This document shows positions 26,515 through 36,447 of a DNA stretch of 64,000 bases, piece by piece. Source of the DNA: Prauserella muralis (GTDB lineage: Bacteria; Actinomycetota; Actinomycetes; Mycobacteriales; Pseudonocardiaceae); the NCBI RefSeq assembly GCF_003202285.1, contig NZ_MASW01000005.1, forward strand, positions 248,001 to 312,000, given 5' to 3'. Position numbers and translations under genes: made by a program. The number at the start of each line of letters is the position of its first letter. The stretch's first letter is position 1. Under the pieces are notes generated by a model. It had not been told where the DNA came from. It did no database searches and saw nothing but the letters and a program-made list of their open reading frames with translations.

Positions 26515-27492
26515 ATGACCGGCATCACCGCGCAGGCGGATGTGCTCGGCGACGCCGCGCTGCGTGCGGCGATCCGGGCGCCGTCGCCGCACAACACCCA
26601 GCCGTGGCGGTTCCGGGTCGGCGGGGAACGGATCGACCTGCTGCTCGACCGCGACCGGGTGCTGCCCGTCTGCGACCCCGGCGCCCGCGAGGCGACGCTC
26701 GCCTGCGGCGCGGCGTTGCTGAACATGCGGCTCGCGGTGGCCGCGTCGGGCCGGGCGGCCACCGTTGACCTGCTGCCCGACCGGCGCGACCCGGACCTGC
26801 TCGCCAGCCTGCACCTCGGTGCCGAGCAGCGGCCCACGCCGGAGGAGCGACGGCTGGCGGGCGCGGTGCCGTTCCGGCACACCAACCGGCGGCCGTTCCT
26901 GGACCGCCCCGTGCCGGTGGCGGCCCGGCACGCGCTCACCGGCGCGGCGGCGGCCGAGGGTGCCACACTCGTGCTGCTCACCGAGCCGGGCAGCTTGGAC
27001 ACCGTCGCCGGGCTGCTGCGCAGGGCCGACCGGATCCAGACCGACGATCCGCGGTTCCAGGCCGAGCTGCGCCGGTGGACCCACGGCGGCGAGCGCACCG
27101 ATGGCGTGCCGCGCTCGGCGGGCGGGCCGCGCGCCCTCGACGGCGGCCTGCTCACCTTGCGGGACTACGGCTGGCACGACGACAAGCGGCGCCGGCCCTT
27201 CGAGAACGCCCCACTGGTGGGCGTGCTGACCACGCACGGCGACACCCGGCTCGACATCCTCCGCGCCGGGCAGGCCATGCAGCGCGTGCTGCTGGCGGCG
27301 ACCTCGGGCGGCCTCGCCGCGTCGTTCCTGTCACAGCCGATCGAGGTCGGCACGACCAGGGAGGAGCTGCGGCGGCTGCTCGGTCCCCACGAGCACCCGC
27401 AGACCGTGCTCCGCTTCGGCTACGGCTACCCGGGCGCGCCCACGCCGCGCAGGCCGGTCGCCGAGGTCAGTGACCGGGAGGAGGACCGGTGA
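26515..27492 (+). CDS. Acg-type FMN nitroreductase-like protein
   Basis: A 325-residue Acg-family protein with APSPHNTQPWRFRV at about 22-35, FRHTNRRPFLDRPV in the middle and a C-terminal LRFGYGYPGAP.PRRPV. The ATG at 26515 stands five bases after GGAGGT. Divergent from cydA with three DosR-like boxes between. The stop overlaps the GTG of the next gene (GTGA), a shortened relative, so the two may be made together, possibly as a heterodimer (inference). Confidence 0.85.
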   Translation: MTGITAQADVLGDAALRAAIRAPSPHNTQPWRFRVGGERIDLLLDRDRVLPVCDPGAREATLACGAALLNMRLAVAASGRAATVDLLPDRRDPDLLASLHLGAEQRPTPEERRLAGAVPFRHTNRRPFLDRPVPVAARHALTGAAAAEGATLVLLTEPGSLDTVAGLLRRADRIQTDDPRFQAELRRWTHGGERTDGVPRSAGGPRALDGGLLTLRDYGWHDDKRRRPFENAPLVGVLTTHGDTRLDILRAGQAMQRVLLAATSGGLAASFLSQPIEVGTTREELRRLLGPHEHPQTVLRFGYGYPGAPTPRRPVAEVSDREEDR

Positions 27493-28226
27493 CCGCGACA
27501 CTTCCGGCGAGAGCCGCCGCGCACGTCTGGTCGGCGCAGGAGAAGAGCGTGCTCGTGCGCGCGGCACTGCACACCGACTCCTGCGGCGTCGGCAGTCCAT
27601 GGACGGTGGAGGTGCACGAGCAGCGCGTGGAGATCTACGAGCGGTTCCGCGCGGCGAGCTGGCTGCACGACGGCGCGGGCCGCGACCGGGTGCTCGCGTG
27701 CGGCTCGGCACTGGCGGGGGTGGCCGTGGCCATGCGGGTGCTCGGCTGGCTGCCGGAGACGGTACTGCTGGGCGACGCCGCCCGGCCGGATCTCGCGGCC
27801 TGCGTCACCGCGCGGGCCAGGCTCCGCCCCGGAAACACCGACGCGCGCCGGTTCCAGGCGTTGTTCGACCAGCGCAGGCACCGGCACACCGTCGACCCGG
27901 CGACGCTGCCGGGCGACGTGCTCGACGAGATCGTGCACGCCGGGGCGGCGCGGGGTGTGTCGCTGGTGCCGTTGTCGTCGTTCACGCCCGCCAGCCGCAA
28001 GCAGACGCTCGACCCCGGGCTGCTGGTCGTGACGGCCGCGGACGGGCGCAGGGACCAGATCCTGGCCGGAGCGGCCATGCAGCAGGCCACCCTGGCGGCC
28101 AGGACCAGGGAACTCACCACCGCGCCGCAGATCGGCCCGTTCCAGTTCCGCGAGTTCCGGCAGCGCGTGCTCCGCAGCTGTGGCCTCAGCGGCAGCCCGC
28201 AGCTGTTGTTGCGCCTGGGTACCTGA
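27489..28226 (+). CDS. Shortened, degenerate Acg/nitroreductase relative
   Basis: A 245-residue protein, about 80 shorter than its neighbours. The layout follows the Acg family (DRVLACGSALAGVAVAMRVLGW aligns with the DR.L.CGAAL segment; GNTDARRFQALFDQRRHRHT with the R.T.RR region; PQIGPFQFREFRQRVLRSCGLSGSPQLLLRLGT with the end). However, the APS.HN.QPW flavin-binding mark is replaced by TDSCGVGSPWTVEV and part of the middle is gone. It is probably unable to bind FMN in the usual way. GTGA overlap with the intact gene upstream. Confidence 0.65.
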   Translation: MTATLPARAAAHVWSAQEKSVLVRAALHTDSCGVGSPWTVEVHEQRVEIYERFRAASWLHDGAGRDRVLACGSALAGVAVAMRVLGWLPETVLLGDAARPDLAACVTARARLRPGNTDARRFQALFDQRRHRHTVDPATLPGDVLDEIVHAGAARGVSLVPLSSFTPASRKQTLDPGLLVVTAADGRRDQILAGAAMQQATLAARTRELTTAPQIGPFQFREFRQRVLRSCGLSGSPQLLLRLGT

Positions 28227-28284
28227 CCGGATCGTTTCCGGTGCACGTTCCGGCAGGTAGGCCGCTCATGCAACATGTGAGTAG

Positions 28285-30072
<1,788 letters not shown>

Positions 30073-30085
30073 GCCCGGCGGGTGG

Positions 30086-30745
30086 CTACTCGCCGGGGTG
30101 CTTCGGCCCGCCGGACCTGCGCAGCTCGGTGGCCAGGACCGCGGCCTGCGTCCTGCGCTGCATGCCCAGCTTGCCGAGCAGGCGGGAGACGTAGTTCTTC
30201 ACCGTCTTCTCGGCGAGGAACAGGCGCTCGGCGATCTCCTTGTTGGTCAGGCCCTCGCCGATGAGGTCGAACACGGCTCGCTCCTGCTCGGACAGGGCCG
30301 CGACCGGGTCGGCCTCCACCCGCTCGCGGCGGATGCGGTTCATCAGCGCCGCGGTGGTGCGGCTGTCCAGCAGGGAGCCGCCGGAGCCGACGGTGCGCAC
30401 AGCCGAGATCAGGTCGGAGCCGAGCACCTGCTTGAGCACGAACCCGGACGCTCCGGCCATGATCGCGTTGAACAGCGCCTCGTCGTCGGCGTAGGACGTG
30501 AGCATCAGGCAGCGCATGTCGCTGCTGCGCGACAGCAGCTCCCGGCACAGCTCGACGCCGTTGCCGTCGGGCAGGCGCACGTCGAGCACGGCCACGTCGG
30601 CACCGGAGGCGGGCACGCGGGTCAGGGCCTCGCTCACTGACGCCGCCTCCCCGGCGATCTCCATGTCGGGTTCGTCGGCCAGCAGGTCGGCAAGACCCCG
30701 GCGCACGATCTCGTGATCGTCGACGAGGAACACACGGATGGTCAC
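30086..30745 (-). CDS. devR: DevR/DosR-like response regulator 1
   Basis: A 219-residue NarL-type regulator: receiver domain (about 1-120; acidic pair DD9-10, phospho-acceptor Asp55 in LDVRLPDG, Lys105 in LKQ) and LuxR-type helix-turn-helix (about 150-212) with [26 protein letters not shown]. This helix region, with EKTVKNYVS, is that of mycobacterial DevR, which explains the DosR-like boxes around it. GTG start. A DosR-like box lies 61-74 bp upstream, shared with the divergent nitroreductase, so autoregulation is likely. Confidence 0.88.
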   Translation of the reverse strand: MTIRVFLVDDHEIVRRGLADLLADEPDMEIAGEAASVSEALTRVPASGADVAVLDVRLPDGNGVELCRELLSRSSDMRCLMLTSYADDEALFNAIMAGASGFVLKQVLGSDLISAVRTVGSGGSLLDSRTTAALMNRIRRERVEADPVAALSEQERAVFDLIGEGLTNKEIAERLFLAEKTVKNYVSRLLGKLGMQRRTQAAVLATELRRSGGPKHPGE

Positions 30746-30805
30746 GCCTCACACGATAACGCGCACCCGGTGCCCGCCACATGATCCGCAAGTCTCGTGG
30801 ACGGA

Positions 30806-30819
30806 GGGGCTTTGTGCCC
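30806..30819. promoter_or_regulatory. DosR-like box 9 (devR1/nitroreductase promoter)
   Basis: GGGGCTTTGTGCCC matches 10 of 14 core positions; it is 61 bp before devR1 (minus strand) and 110 bp before the nitroreductase start at 30929. Confidence 0.5.
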
Positions 30820-30862
30820 TAGCCCCAGGGGCCGTCGGCATGGCTGGCTGTTCGGCAGGCCA

Positions 30863-30886
30863 GAAGTCCCTGCGGGAAAGGACTTC
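30863..30886. promoter_or_regulatory. Inverted repeat before a nitroreductase gene
   Basis: GAAGTCC (30863-30869) and GGACTTC (30880-30886) are perfect 7-bp arms 10 bp apart, ending 42 bp before the nitroreductase start. Each arm resembles a DosR half-site (GGACTT). Confidence 0.5.
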
Positions 30887-30928
30887 CGAATCGCGAACCG
30901 GAGCCACGATTCGGGGATTGTGTCGGGT

Positions 30929-31918
30929 ATGGAGAGCACGCACGTATGGTCGACCGGCGAGACCGACGTCCTCGCGAGGGCGGTGGTCCGCGCCCCGTCG
31001 GTGCACAACACCCAGCCCTGGTCGCTCGACCTCCCGGACGGGCAGGCGCTGCTGTCCGAGCGCACCGACCTCGCGCTGCCCTACCATGATCCGCTCGGCC
31101 GTGACCGCTCGCTGTCCTGCGGTGCGGCGGTGGCGAACCTCGAGCTCGCGATGCGCGTGCTCGGCGCCGGCACTCACGTGGCGTTGCTGCCGGACGAGCA
31201 CCAGCCGGACCTGGTCGCACGGCTGACCGCCGAGGGCACCCGGGTACCGAGCGACACCGACCTGCACCGCTACTCGGCCATCGCGCGGCGGCGCAGCTAC
31301 CGGCACGCCTTCTCCGGCCAGCCGGTGTCGGACTACGACCTCAAGGACCTGCGCGCGGCCTGCTCGGCCGAGGGCGTGCAGCTGCGGGTGCTCAGCACCC
31401 GCGACGAGCTGGTGGTGCTGGCCGACATGCTGGAGTACGCGGGTGCGGCGCTGCAGCGCAACCACGCCTACCAGCGGGAGCTGGCCCTGTGGACGGTCCG
31501 CGACGAGCGCGCCCACCGGCACGGCGCGGGCATCGCCCGTAGCGCGCTGCCCGCCTCCAGCCTGCCGTGGGCGGGCATCGTGCGGCCCGCCACCGCGCTG
31601 CCGGACCGCGAGACGCTGGCCTCGCGGCTGCAGGAGGAGACGGTGCTGGTGTTCCTCACGGCGGGCGACTCGCGGCTCGATCATCTCAACGCCGGCATCG
31701 CGATGGAGCGGACCTGGCTCGCCGCCGTCGACCTGGGACTGGCCGCCGCCGTGCAGACGCAGCCGCTGCACCTGTCCGAGGCGCGGTCGAGTTTCGTCGA
31801 GCGGCTGGGCCTGCCCGGCTATCCGCAGGTGCTCATGCGCGTGGGCCACCCGCTGGCCGCGGTGCCGCAGAGCCCGCGCAGGCGGGTGGCCGAGGTGCTG
31901 GACGCCCCGCGGGACTGA
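30929..31918 (+). CDS. Acg-type FMN nitroreductase-like protein
   Basis: A 329-residue Acg-family protein with APSVHNTQPWSLDL at about 21-34, RRRSYRHAFSGQPV, and a C-terminal MRVGHPLAAVPQSPRRRV. Third intact member in the window. The ATG at 30929 is taken because the family similarity begins right after it; 44 upstream codons are open but look non-coding and hold regulatory motifs. Ends convergently 17 bp from devR2. Confidence 0.85.
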   Translation: MESTHVWSTGETDVLARAVVRAPSVHNTQPWSLDLPDGQALLSERTDLALPYHDPLGRDRSLSCGAAVANLELAMRVLGAGTHVALLPDEHQPDLVARLTAEGTRVPSDTDLHRYSAIARRRSYRHAFSGQPVSDYDLKDLRAACSAEGVQLRVLSTRDELVVLADMLEYAGAALQRNHAYQRELALWTVRDERAHRHGAGIARSALPASSLPWAGIVRPATALPDRETLASRLQEETVLVFLTAGDSRLDHLNAGIAMERTWLAAVDLGLAAAVQTQPLHLSEARSSFVERLGLPGYPQVLMRVGHPLAAVPQSPRRRVAEVLDAPRD

Positions 31919-31935
31919 CCCGGGACCGAGGCGGC

Positions 31936-32592
31936 TCACCCGCGCCTGCCGTTCGGCGAGCGCGTGCGCCGCGTCGCGAACACGGCGGCCTCGGTGCGCC
32001 GCTCGAAGCCGAGCTTGTGCAGCAGCGACGAGACGTAGTTCTTCACCGTCTTCTCGGCGAGCACGAGCTCCGCGGCGATCTGCCGGTTGGTCAGCCCCCT
32101 GGCCACCAGGTCCAGCACCCGCCGCTCCTGCGGGCTCAGCGACTCGTAGCGCGGGTCCGGCTCGTGCTCGCCCCGGAGCTTGACCAGCATCGCCTCGGTC
32201 AGCTGCTCGTCGATCAGCGAGGCGCCCGCGGCCACGGCCCGCACGGCCGACACCAGCGCGGCGCCCGAGATCTGCTTGAGCAGGTAGCCCGAGGCGCCCG
32301 CCATGATCGCCCCGAACAACGCCTCGTCGTCGGAGAACGACGTGAGCATGAGGCACGCGGGCGGCGGGTCCACTGCGGTGCGGATGTCGCGGCACACCGT
32401 CACGCCCTCGCCGTCGGGCAGGCGCACGTCGAGGATCGCGACGTCGGGGCGCACCTGCGGGGTCCGGGCCAGCGCCTCAGCGGCCGTGCCCGCCTCGCCC
32501 ACGACCCGCAGGTCGGGCTCGGCCTCCAGCACGGTGCGCAGTCCCGTGCGGACCACCTCGTGGTCGTCGAGCAGGAACACCGCGATCGTCAT
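31936..32592 (-). CDS. devR: DevR/DosR-like response regulator 2
   Basis: A 218-residue paralogue of devR1: receiver domain with DD9-10 and Asp55 (LDVRLPDG), LKQ at about 104-106, and the LuxR helix-turn-helix with [26 protein letters not shown]. The DNA-recognition helix matches devR1 at nearly every position, so both probably bind the same boxes. The ATG overlaps the devS2 stop (ATGA), giving a classic coupled kinase-regulator operon. Confidence 0.88.
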   Translation of the reverse strand: MTIAVFLLDDHEVVRTGLRTVLEAEPDLRVVGEAGTAAEALARTPQVRPDVAILDVRLPDGEGVTVCRDIRTAVDPPPACLMLTSFSDDEALFGAIMAGASGYLLKQISGAALVSAVRAVAAGASLIDEQLTEAMLVKLRGEHEPDPRYESLSPQERRVLDLVARGLTNRQIAAELVLAEKTVKNYVSSLLHKLGFERRTEAAVFATRRTRSPNGRRG

Positions 32593-34265
32593 GACCGTCC
32601 TCCTGGTCTGGGCAGGGACACCGTCCAGTTGAGCACGGTTCCGCCACCGGCAGCCGGGGTCAGCGTCAGCCGCCCGAGCCAGCGCGCGGCCCGTTCCGCG
32701 AGGTTGGCCAGGCCGCTGCGCCGCCCGGGCCGAGCGGGCATCCCCGCGCCGTTGTCGGTGACCGACACCGACAACGTGCGGCCGCCGCGGTCGAGCGCCA
32801 CGGTCACCGACACCTCGGTGGCCGCGGCGTGGCGGGCGGTGTTGCTCAGCGCCTCCCGGAGCGTGGCGACGACGTCGGGGCGCACCGCCGAGGGCACGGC
32901 GGTGTCCAGTGGGCCCTCGAAGGAGATGCGGGGCTCGAACCCGAGCGCGGGGGAGGTGTCCAGCACCACCCGCAGCAGCTCGGAGCGCAGCCCGCCCGGT
33001 CCTTCGGCGGGGTCGGTGTCCTGCAGCGAGAAGATGCTGTTGCGGATGTCGCGGATCGTCCGGTCGAGTTCGTGCACGAACCCGCTGACCTGCTCGGCGA
33101 TCCGCGGGCTGCTGGTGAGCCTGCCGAGGCCCTCCAGCCCGAGGCCGATGGCGAACAGCCGCTGGATCACCAGGTCGTGCAGGTCGTGGGCGATGCGCTC
33201 GCGGTCCTCGAACACCGCCAGCCGCTCGCGGTCCCTGGCCGCCCTGCCGAACTCCAGCGCCAGAGCCGCCTGCGCGGCGAACGTCTGCACCAGCTCCACC
33301 TCGTCGTCGCCGAACGGCGGCGCGTCGCCGACCTTGGCCACCAGCAGCACGCCGAGCGTGTTCGACCCGACGGTGAGCGGGACGGCGACGGCCGAGTCCA
33401 GCTGCGCCACGATGGCGGGCAGCCGCGCGTCGGTACGCTCCTGCTGGTAGTCGGCCACATGGGCGCCGTAGTCGCGCACGACGATTGCCTTGCCGGTGGT
33501 GAAGGCCTCGCCGGTGGCGGTGCCCTCGGTGGACACGCTCAGCCCGGTGATCGGCTGGGGCACCGCGCCCGCCGTCTCCACGATGTCGAAGACGAGCGTG
33601 CCGGGACGGTCCTCGTCGGGGCGGGCGATCGCCCCGACCGTCGCTCCCGACACGGCACGGGCCCGTTCGGCGATCAGGCGCAGCGCCGCCTCGGGGTCCT
33701 CTCCACCGAGCAGTGTCGCCGTGACCTCCTGTGACGCGGCGAGCCAGCGTTCGCGCAGCCGGGTCCGCTCGAAGAGGGTGGCGTTCTGGATCGCGACCCC
33801 CGCCGCGGCGGCCAGCGCCACGACGACGTCCTCGTCGTGCTGGGTGAACTCGCCGCCGCCGCGCTTGTCGGTGAGGTAGAGGTTGCCGAACACGGTGTCG
33901 CGCACGCGGATCGGCACGCCCAGAAACGAGCGCATCGGGGGGTGGCCGGGCGGGAAGCCGGACGCGGCGGGGTGTTCGCGCAGGTCGGGCAACCGCAGCG
34001 GGCGGGGCTGGTCGATGAGCAGGCCGAGAATGCCCTGGCCGGTGGGCAGCGGCCCGATGGCCGCGCGGGTCTCGTCGTCGGTGCCGACGCCGATGAACTC
34101 GGTGAGCCCGCCCTCCGGTCCGATGACCCCGAGCGCGCCGTAGCGGGCGTCGGCGAGGTCCCGCGCGGCGAGCACGATCCGGTGCAGCACGTCGGGCAGG
34201 CTGAGGTCCTGGGCGACGCTCACCACCCCGTCGAGCAGGCGGCGGACGCTGGCTTCGCTCACCAT
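32589..34265 (-). CDS. devS: DevS/DosT-like haem-based histidine kinase 2
   Basis: A 558-residue kinase with GAF-A (about 20-165), GAF-B (about 185-340), phospho-acceptor HDLHDLVIQRLF with His363, and HATPase (about 445-552; EALSNTARHA, VTDNGAGMP). It lacks about 41 N-terminal residues compared with devS1. The haem-ligand histidine equivalent to DevS His149 is kept as His108 in PPGHPPM. Start ATG at 34265 (a GTG follows directly). Sits upstream of, and overlaps, devR2. Two sensor kinases feeding one regulator type parallels DevS/DosT of M. tuberculosis. Confidence 0.9.
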   Translation of the reverse strand: MVSEASVRRLLDGVVSVAQDLSLPDVLHRIVLAARDLADARYGALGVIGPEGGLTEFIGVGTDDETRAAIGPLPTGQGILGLLIDQPRPLRLPDLREHPAASGFPPGHPPMRSFLGVPIRVRDTVFGNLYLTDKRGGGEFTQHDEDVVVALAAAAGVAIQNATLFERTRLRERWLAASQEVTATLLGGEDPEAALRLIAERARAVSGATVGAIARPDEDRPGTLVFDIVETAGAVPQPITGLSVSTEGTATGEAFTTGKAIVVRDYGAHVADYQQERTDARLPAIVAQLDSAVAVPLTVGSNTLGVLLVAKVGDAPPFGDDEVELVQTFAAQAALALEFGRAARDRERLAVFEDRERIAHDLHDLVIQRLFAIGLGLEGLGRLTSSPRIAEQVSGFVHELDRTIRDIRNSIFSLQDTDPAEGPGGLRSELLRVVLDTSPALGFEPRISFEGPLDTAVPSAVRPDVVATLREALSNTARHAAATEVSVTVALDRGGRTLSVSVTDNGAGMPARPGRRSGLANLAERAARWLGRLTLTPAAGGGTVLNWTVSLPRPGGRS

Positions 34266-34335
34266 GCCCCCATAGGGCCGACGCTGTTGTGCTGGAAGTC
34301 TAGGCGTCCCGGCGGGCCACCGATACCGTCCGCGC

Positions 34336-34737
34336 TCAGCCGAGCCTGCGGCCGGTGACCACCTCGATCGGGATCCGCAGGAAACGGTCGTCGGTCCGGG
34401 GCCGCCACGACAGGTCGGGCAGGGCCGCGGCCACCGAGCCGTTGCGCAGCTCGGCGGCCCTGCCCAGCACGGTCACGTACCAGCCGCTGGCGAGATCGGG
34501 TGCGAAGATGTCGGCCTCGAAGGCCACCACGTTGCCGTCCGCGGCGGCGAACAGGGCGCTGCCCGCGGGCGCACCGCACAGGACGTCCTCGTCGCGCAGC
34601 ACGAACCGCACCGGTTGCACGGCGGGAAGGCCACGCCGCGTGTAGACGACCCTGCCGACGTTGACCGCCGACAACAGGGCCACGCACTCGTCGCGCCGCA
34701 GCACTTCGAGCCCGAACGAGTCCAGCATCGCGCCCAT
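34336..34737 (-). CDS. PPOX-fold (pyridoxamine 5'-phosphate oxidase-like) flavin protein
   Basis: A 133-residue split-barrel protein: LRRDECVALLSAVNVGRVVYT, PAVQPVRFVL, and ADGNVVAFEADIF...SGWYVTVLGRA are typical of small PPOX-like proteins that bind FMN or F420 and occur in DosR-type regulons of actinomycetes. Activity unknown. I choose the ATG at 34735-34737 because GGAGG stands nine bases before it; another ATG lies three codons on. A DosR-like near-palindrome is 57 bp upstream. Confidence 0.8.
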   Translation of the reverse strand: MGAMLDSFGLEVLRRDECVALLSAVNVGRVVYTRRGLPAVQPVRFVLRDEDVLCGAPAGSALFAAADGNVVAFEADIFAPDLASGWYVTVLGRAAELRNGSVAAALPDLSWRPRTDDRFLRIPIEVVTGRRLG

Positions 34738-34793
34738 CCCGTGAAGCCTCCAGATCCCCGCCTCACCGTGCAGCGAGCGCGCCCGTGCCGGTA

Positions 34794-34807
34794 GGGCCGT
34801 TCGGCCC
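34794..34807. promoter_or_regulatory. DosR-like box 10 (PPOX promoter)
   Basis: GGGCCGTTCGGCCC has two perfect 6-bp arms around TT and matches 10 of 14 DosR core positions; it lies 57 bp before the PPOX-like start. Confidence 0.5.
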
Positions 34808-34837
34808 GGCACTTTCGCCCGGATCCGCCGCGGCCGG

Positions 34838-35374
34838 TCAGAAGCGGCGCTTGGCCTCCGCCGCGGCCGAGCCGGCCATGAGCTTGTCGAGCAGCCCGAT
34901 CAGGGTCGCGCGCTCGTGCGCGTCGAGCGTGTTGGCCCAGGCCTGCTCGCGCTCGTTGTGGGCCCGGTAGTCACTGGTGATCGTCTCGCGGCCGGCCGCC
35001 GTGAGGGTCAGCTGCACGGCGCGCCGGTCGTGCTCGGCCTGCCTGCGCTCGACGAGCCCGCCGCGTTCGAGGGTCTTGACGAGCGCCGACACCGCGGCGC
35101 GGCTCATACCGGACAGTTCGGCGACACGTTTGGCCTCGAGCGGGCCCGCCAGCCACAGCACGAACAGCACGCGGAAACCGGGCCAGCTCAGCCCGCGCGG
35201 GCGGTGCACCGCCGACTCCAGGTCGTAGACCAGCGCGCTGGTGAGCCGGTGCAGTGTGAGCACCAGCCGCATCGCCTCCGGGTCGATGCCCTCCAGCTCG
35301 GTGCTCGTCCTGGCGATCGCGAAGTCGACGAAGGACAGGTAGTCGAGCTCGCCGTCGGCAGGCTGGGCTGTCAT
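34838..35374 (-). CDS. MarR-family transcription regulator
   Basis: A 178-residue winged-helix protein; helix-turn-helix at about 78-110 (EAKRVAELSGMSRAAVSALVKTLERGGLVER) with the wing RRQAEHDRRAVQLTLT. MarR proteins usually repress and are released by phenolic ligands. It is divergent from a metallo-beta-lactamase-fold/FAD-monooxygenase operon, and a 14-bp palindrome lies between, so it probably controls that operon and itself. ATG at 35372-35374. Confidence 0.88.
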   Translation of the reverse strand: MTAQPADGELDYLSFVDFAIARTSTELEGIDPEAMRLVLTLHRLTSALVYDLESAVHRPRGLSWPGFRVLFVLWLAGPLEAKRVAELSGMSRAAVSALVKTLERGGLVERRQAEHDRRAVQLTLTAAGRETITSDYRAHNEREQAWANTLDAHERATLIGLLDKLMAGSAAAEAKRRF

Positions 35375-35437
35375 GGGCTCAGGTTAGCCCTTGCCGTCGG
35401 GACCAGATCGGCGCTACGGTACTGCCACAACCAAGTA

Positions 35438-35451
35438 ATCAAAGCTTTGAT
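35438..35451. promoter_or_regulatory. MarR operator candidate
   Basis: ATCAAAGCTTTGAT is a perfect 14-bp palindrome, AT-rich against the local GC background, in the 96-bp gap between marR and the MBL gene, 20 bp before the latter's start. Confidence 0.65.
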
Positions 35452-35470
35452 CGTTCGTGGGAGGCGCACC

Positions 35471-36433
35471 GTGGCGCAGAAGGCTTTCGCATCCTCGGCG
35501 GATCTGGGGGAGAAGGAACAGACGCTGGAAGTGCTCGCCGACGGCGTGTACGCGCTGACCGCGGAGGGCGACCCGAACGTGGGGGCGATCGAGGGCGAGG
35601 ACTTCCTGGTCTGTTTCGAGGCCATGGCCACCCCGGTCGCCGCCGCGGAGTGGCTGGCCCGGCTGCGCGAGCACACCGACAAGCCGGTGCGCTACCTCGT
35701 GCTGTCGCACTACCACGCGGTGCGCGTGCTCGGCGCGTCCGCCTTCGACGCCGACGTCATCGTCGCGCACGAGAACACCCGCGCGCTGGTGGCCGAACGC
35801 GGCAAGGAGGACTGGGAAAGCGAGTTCGGCCGCATGCCCCGGCTGGCCAAGCAGGCCGACTCCGTGCCGGGGCTGACCTGGCCCACCCTCACCTTCTCCG
35901 ACCGGCTCACCATCGACCTCGGTGGCGACCGCGGCGACCTCGTGCTGCAGTACTGCGGGCGCGGGCACACCGAGGGCGACATCGTCGGCTGGCTGCCCCG
36001 GCACCGCATCCTCTTCGCGGGCGACCTCGTCGAGGCGCAGGCCGCGCTCTACACCGGGGACGCGTTCCACCGCGACTGGGCCTCGGGCACCCTCGACCGG
36101 GTCAAGGCGTTCGGCGCGGAGGCGCTCGTGGGCGGGCGCGGCGCGGTCAGCAGGGGGCGCGAGGAGGTCGACGCCGCCGTCGAGCAGACCCGCCACTTCC
36201 TGCGGGTGATGATCGACGAGGTGAGCGCCGTCCACGAGCGCGGCGGCACGCTCAAGGAGGCGTTCGGCCGCACCCACGCCGCCCTCTACGACCAGTACGG
36301 GCACTGGCCGATCTTCGAGCACTGCCTGCCCTTCGACGTCTCGCGGCTGTGGGACGAACTCTCCGGCATCGAGCGGCCCGTGATCTGGACGGCCGAGCGG
36401 GACCGCGAGGTCTGGGACCAGCTGCAGGACTGA
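35471..36433 (+). CDS. Metallo-beta-lactamase-fold protein with altered metal motif
   Basis: A 320-residue MBL-fold protein. The usual HxHxDH zinc motif reads LSHYHAVRVLG, keeping the first two histidines but replacing Asp and the third His by Val-Arg; the later ligands GRGHTEGD and FAGDLVE are present. It may therefore bind one metal or have changed chemistry. GTG start six bases after GGGAGG. Followed after 14 bp by an FAD monooxygenase, with which it likely forms a MarR-controlled operon for a phenolic compound (inference). Confidence 0.75.
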   Translation: MAQKAFASSADLGEKEQTLEVLADGVYALTAEGDPNVGAIEGEDFLVCFEAMATPVAAAEWLARLREHTDKPVRYLVLSHYHAVRVLGASAFDADVIVAHENTRALVAERGKEDWESEFGRMPRLAKQADSVPGLTWPTLTFSDRLTIDLGGDRGDLVLQYCGRGHTEGDIVGWLPRHRILFAGDLVEAQAALYTGDAFHRDWASGTLDRVKAFGAEALVGGRGAVSRGREEVDAAVEQTRHFLRVMIDEVSAVHERGGTLKEAFGRTHAALYDQYGHWPIFEHCLPFDVSRLWDELSGIERPVIWTAERDREVWDQLQD

Positions 36434-36447
36434 GCGGACGAGACGAC

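Noticed and set aside
24831-26768. Long plus-strand frame opposite cydA and into the nitroreductase promoter
   Set aside because: His/Arg/Glu-rich shadow with no domains; cydA on the other strand is unambiguous.
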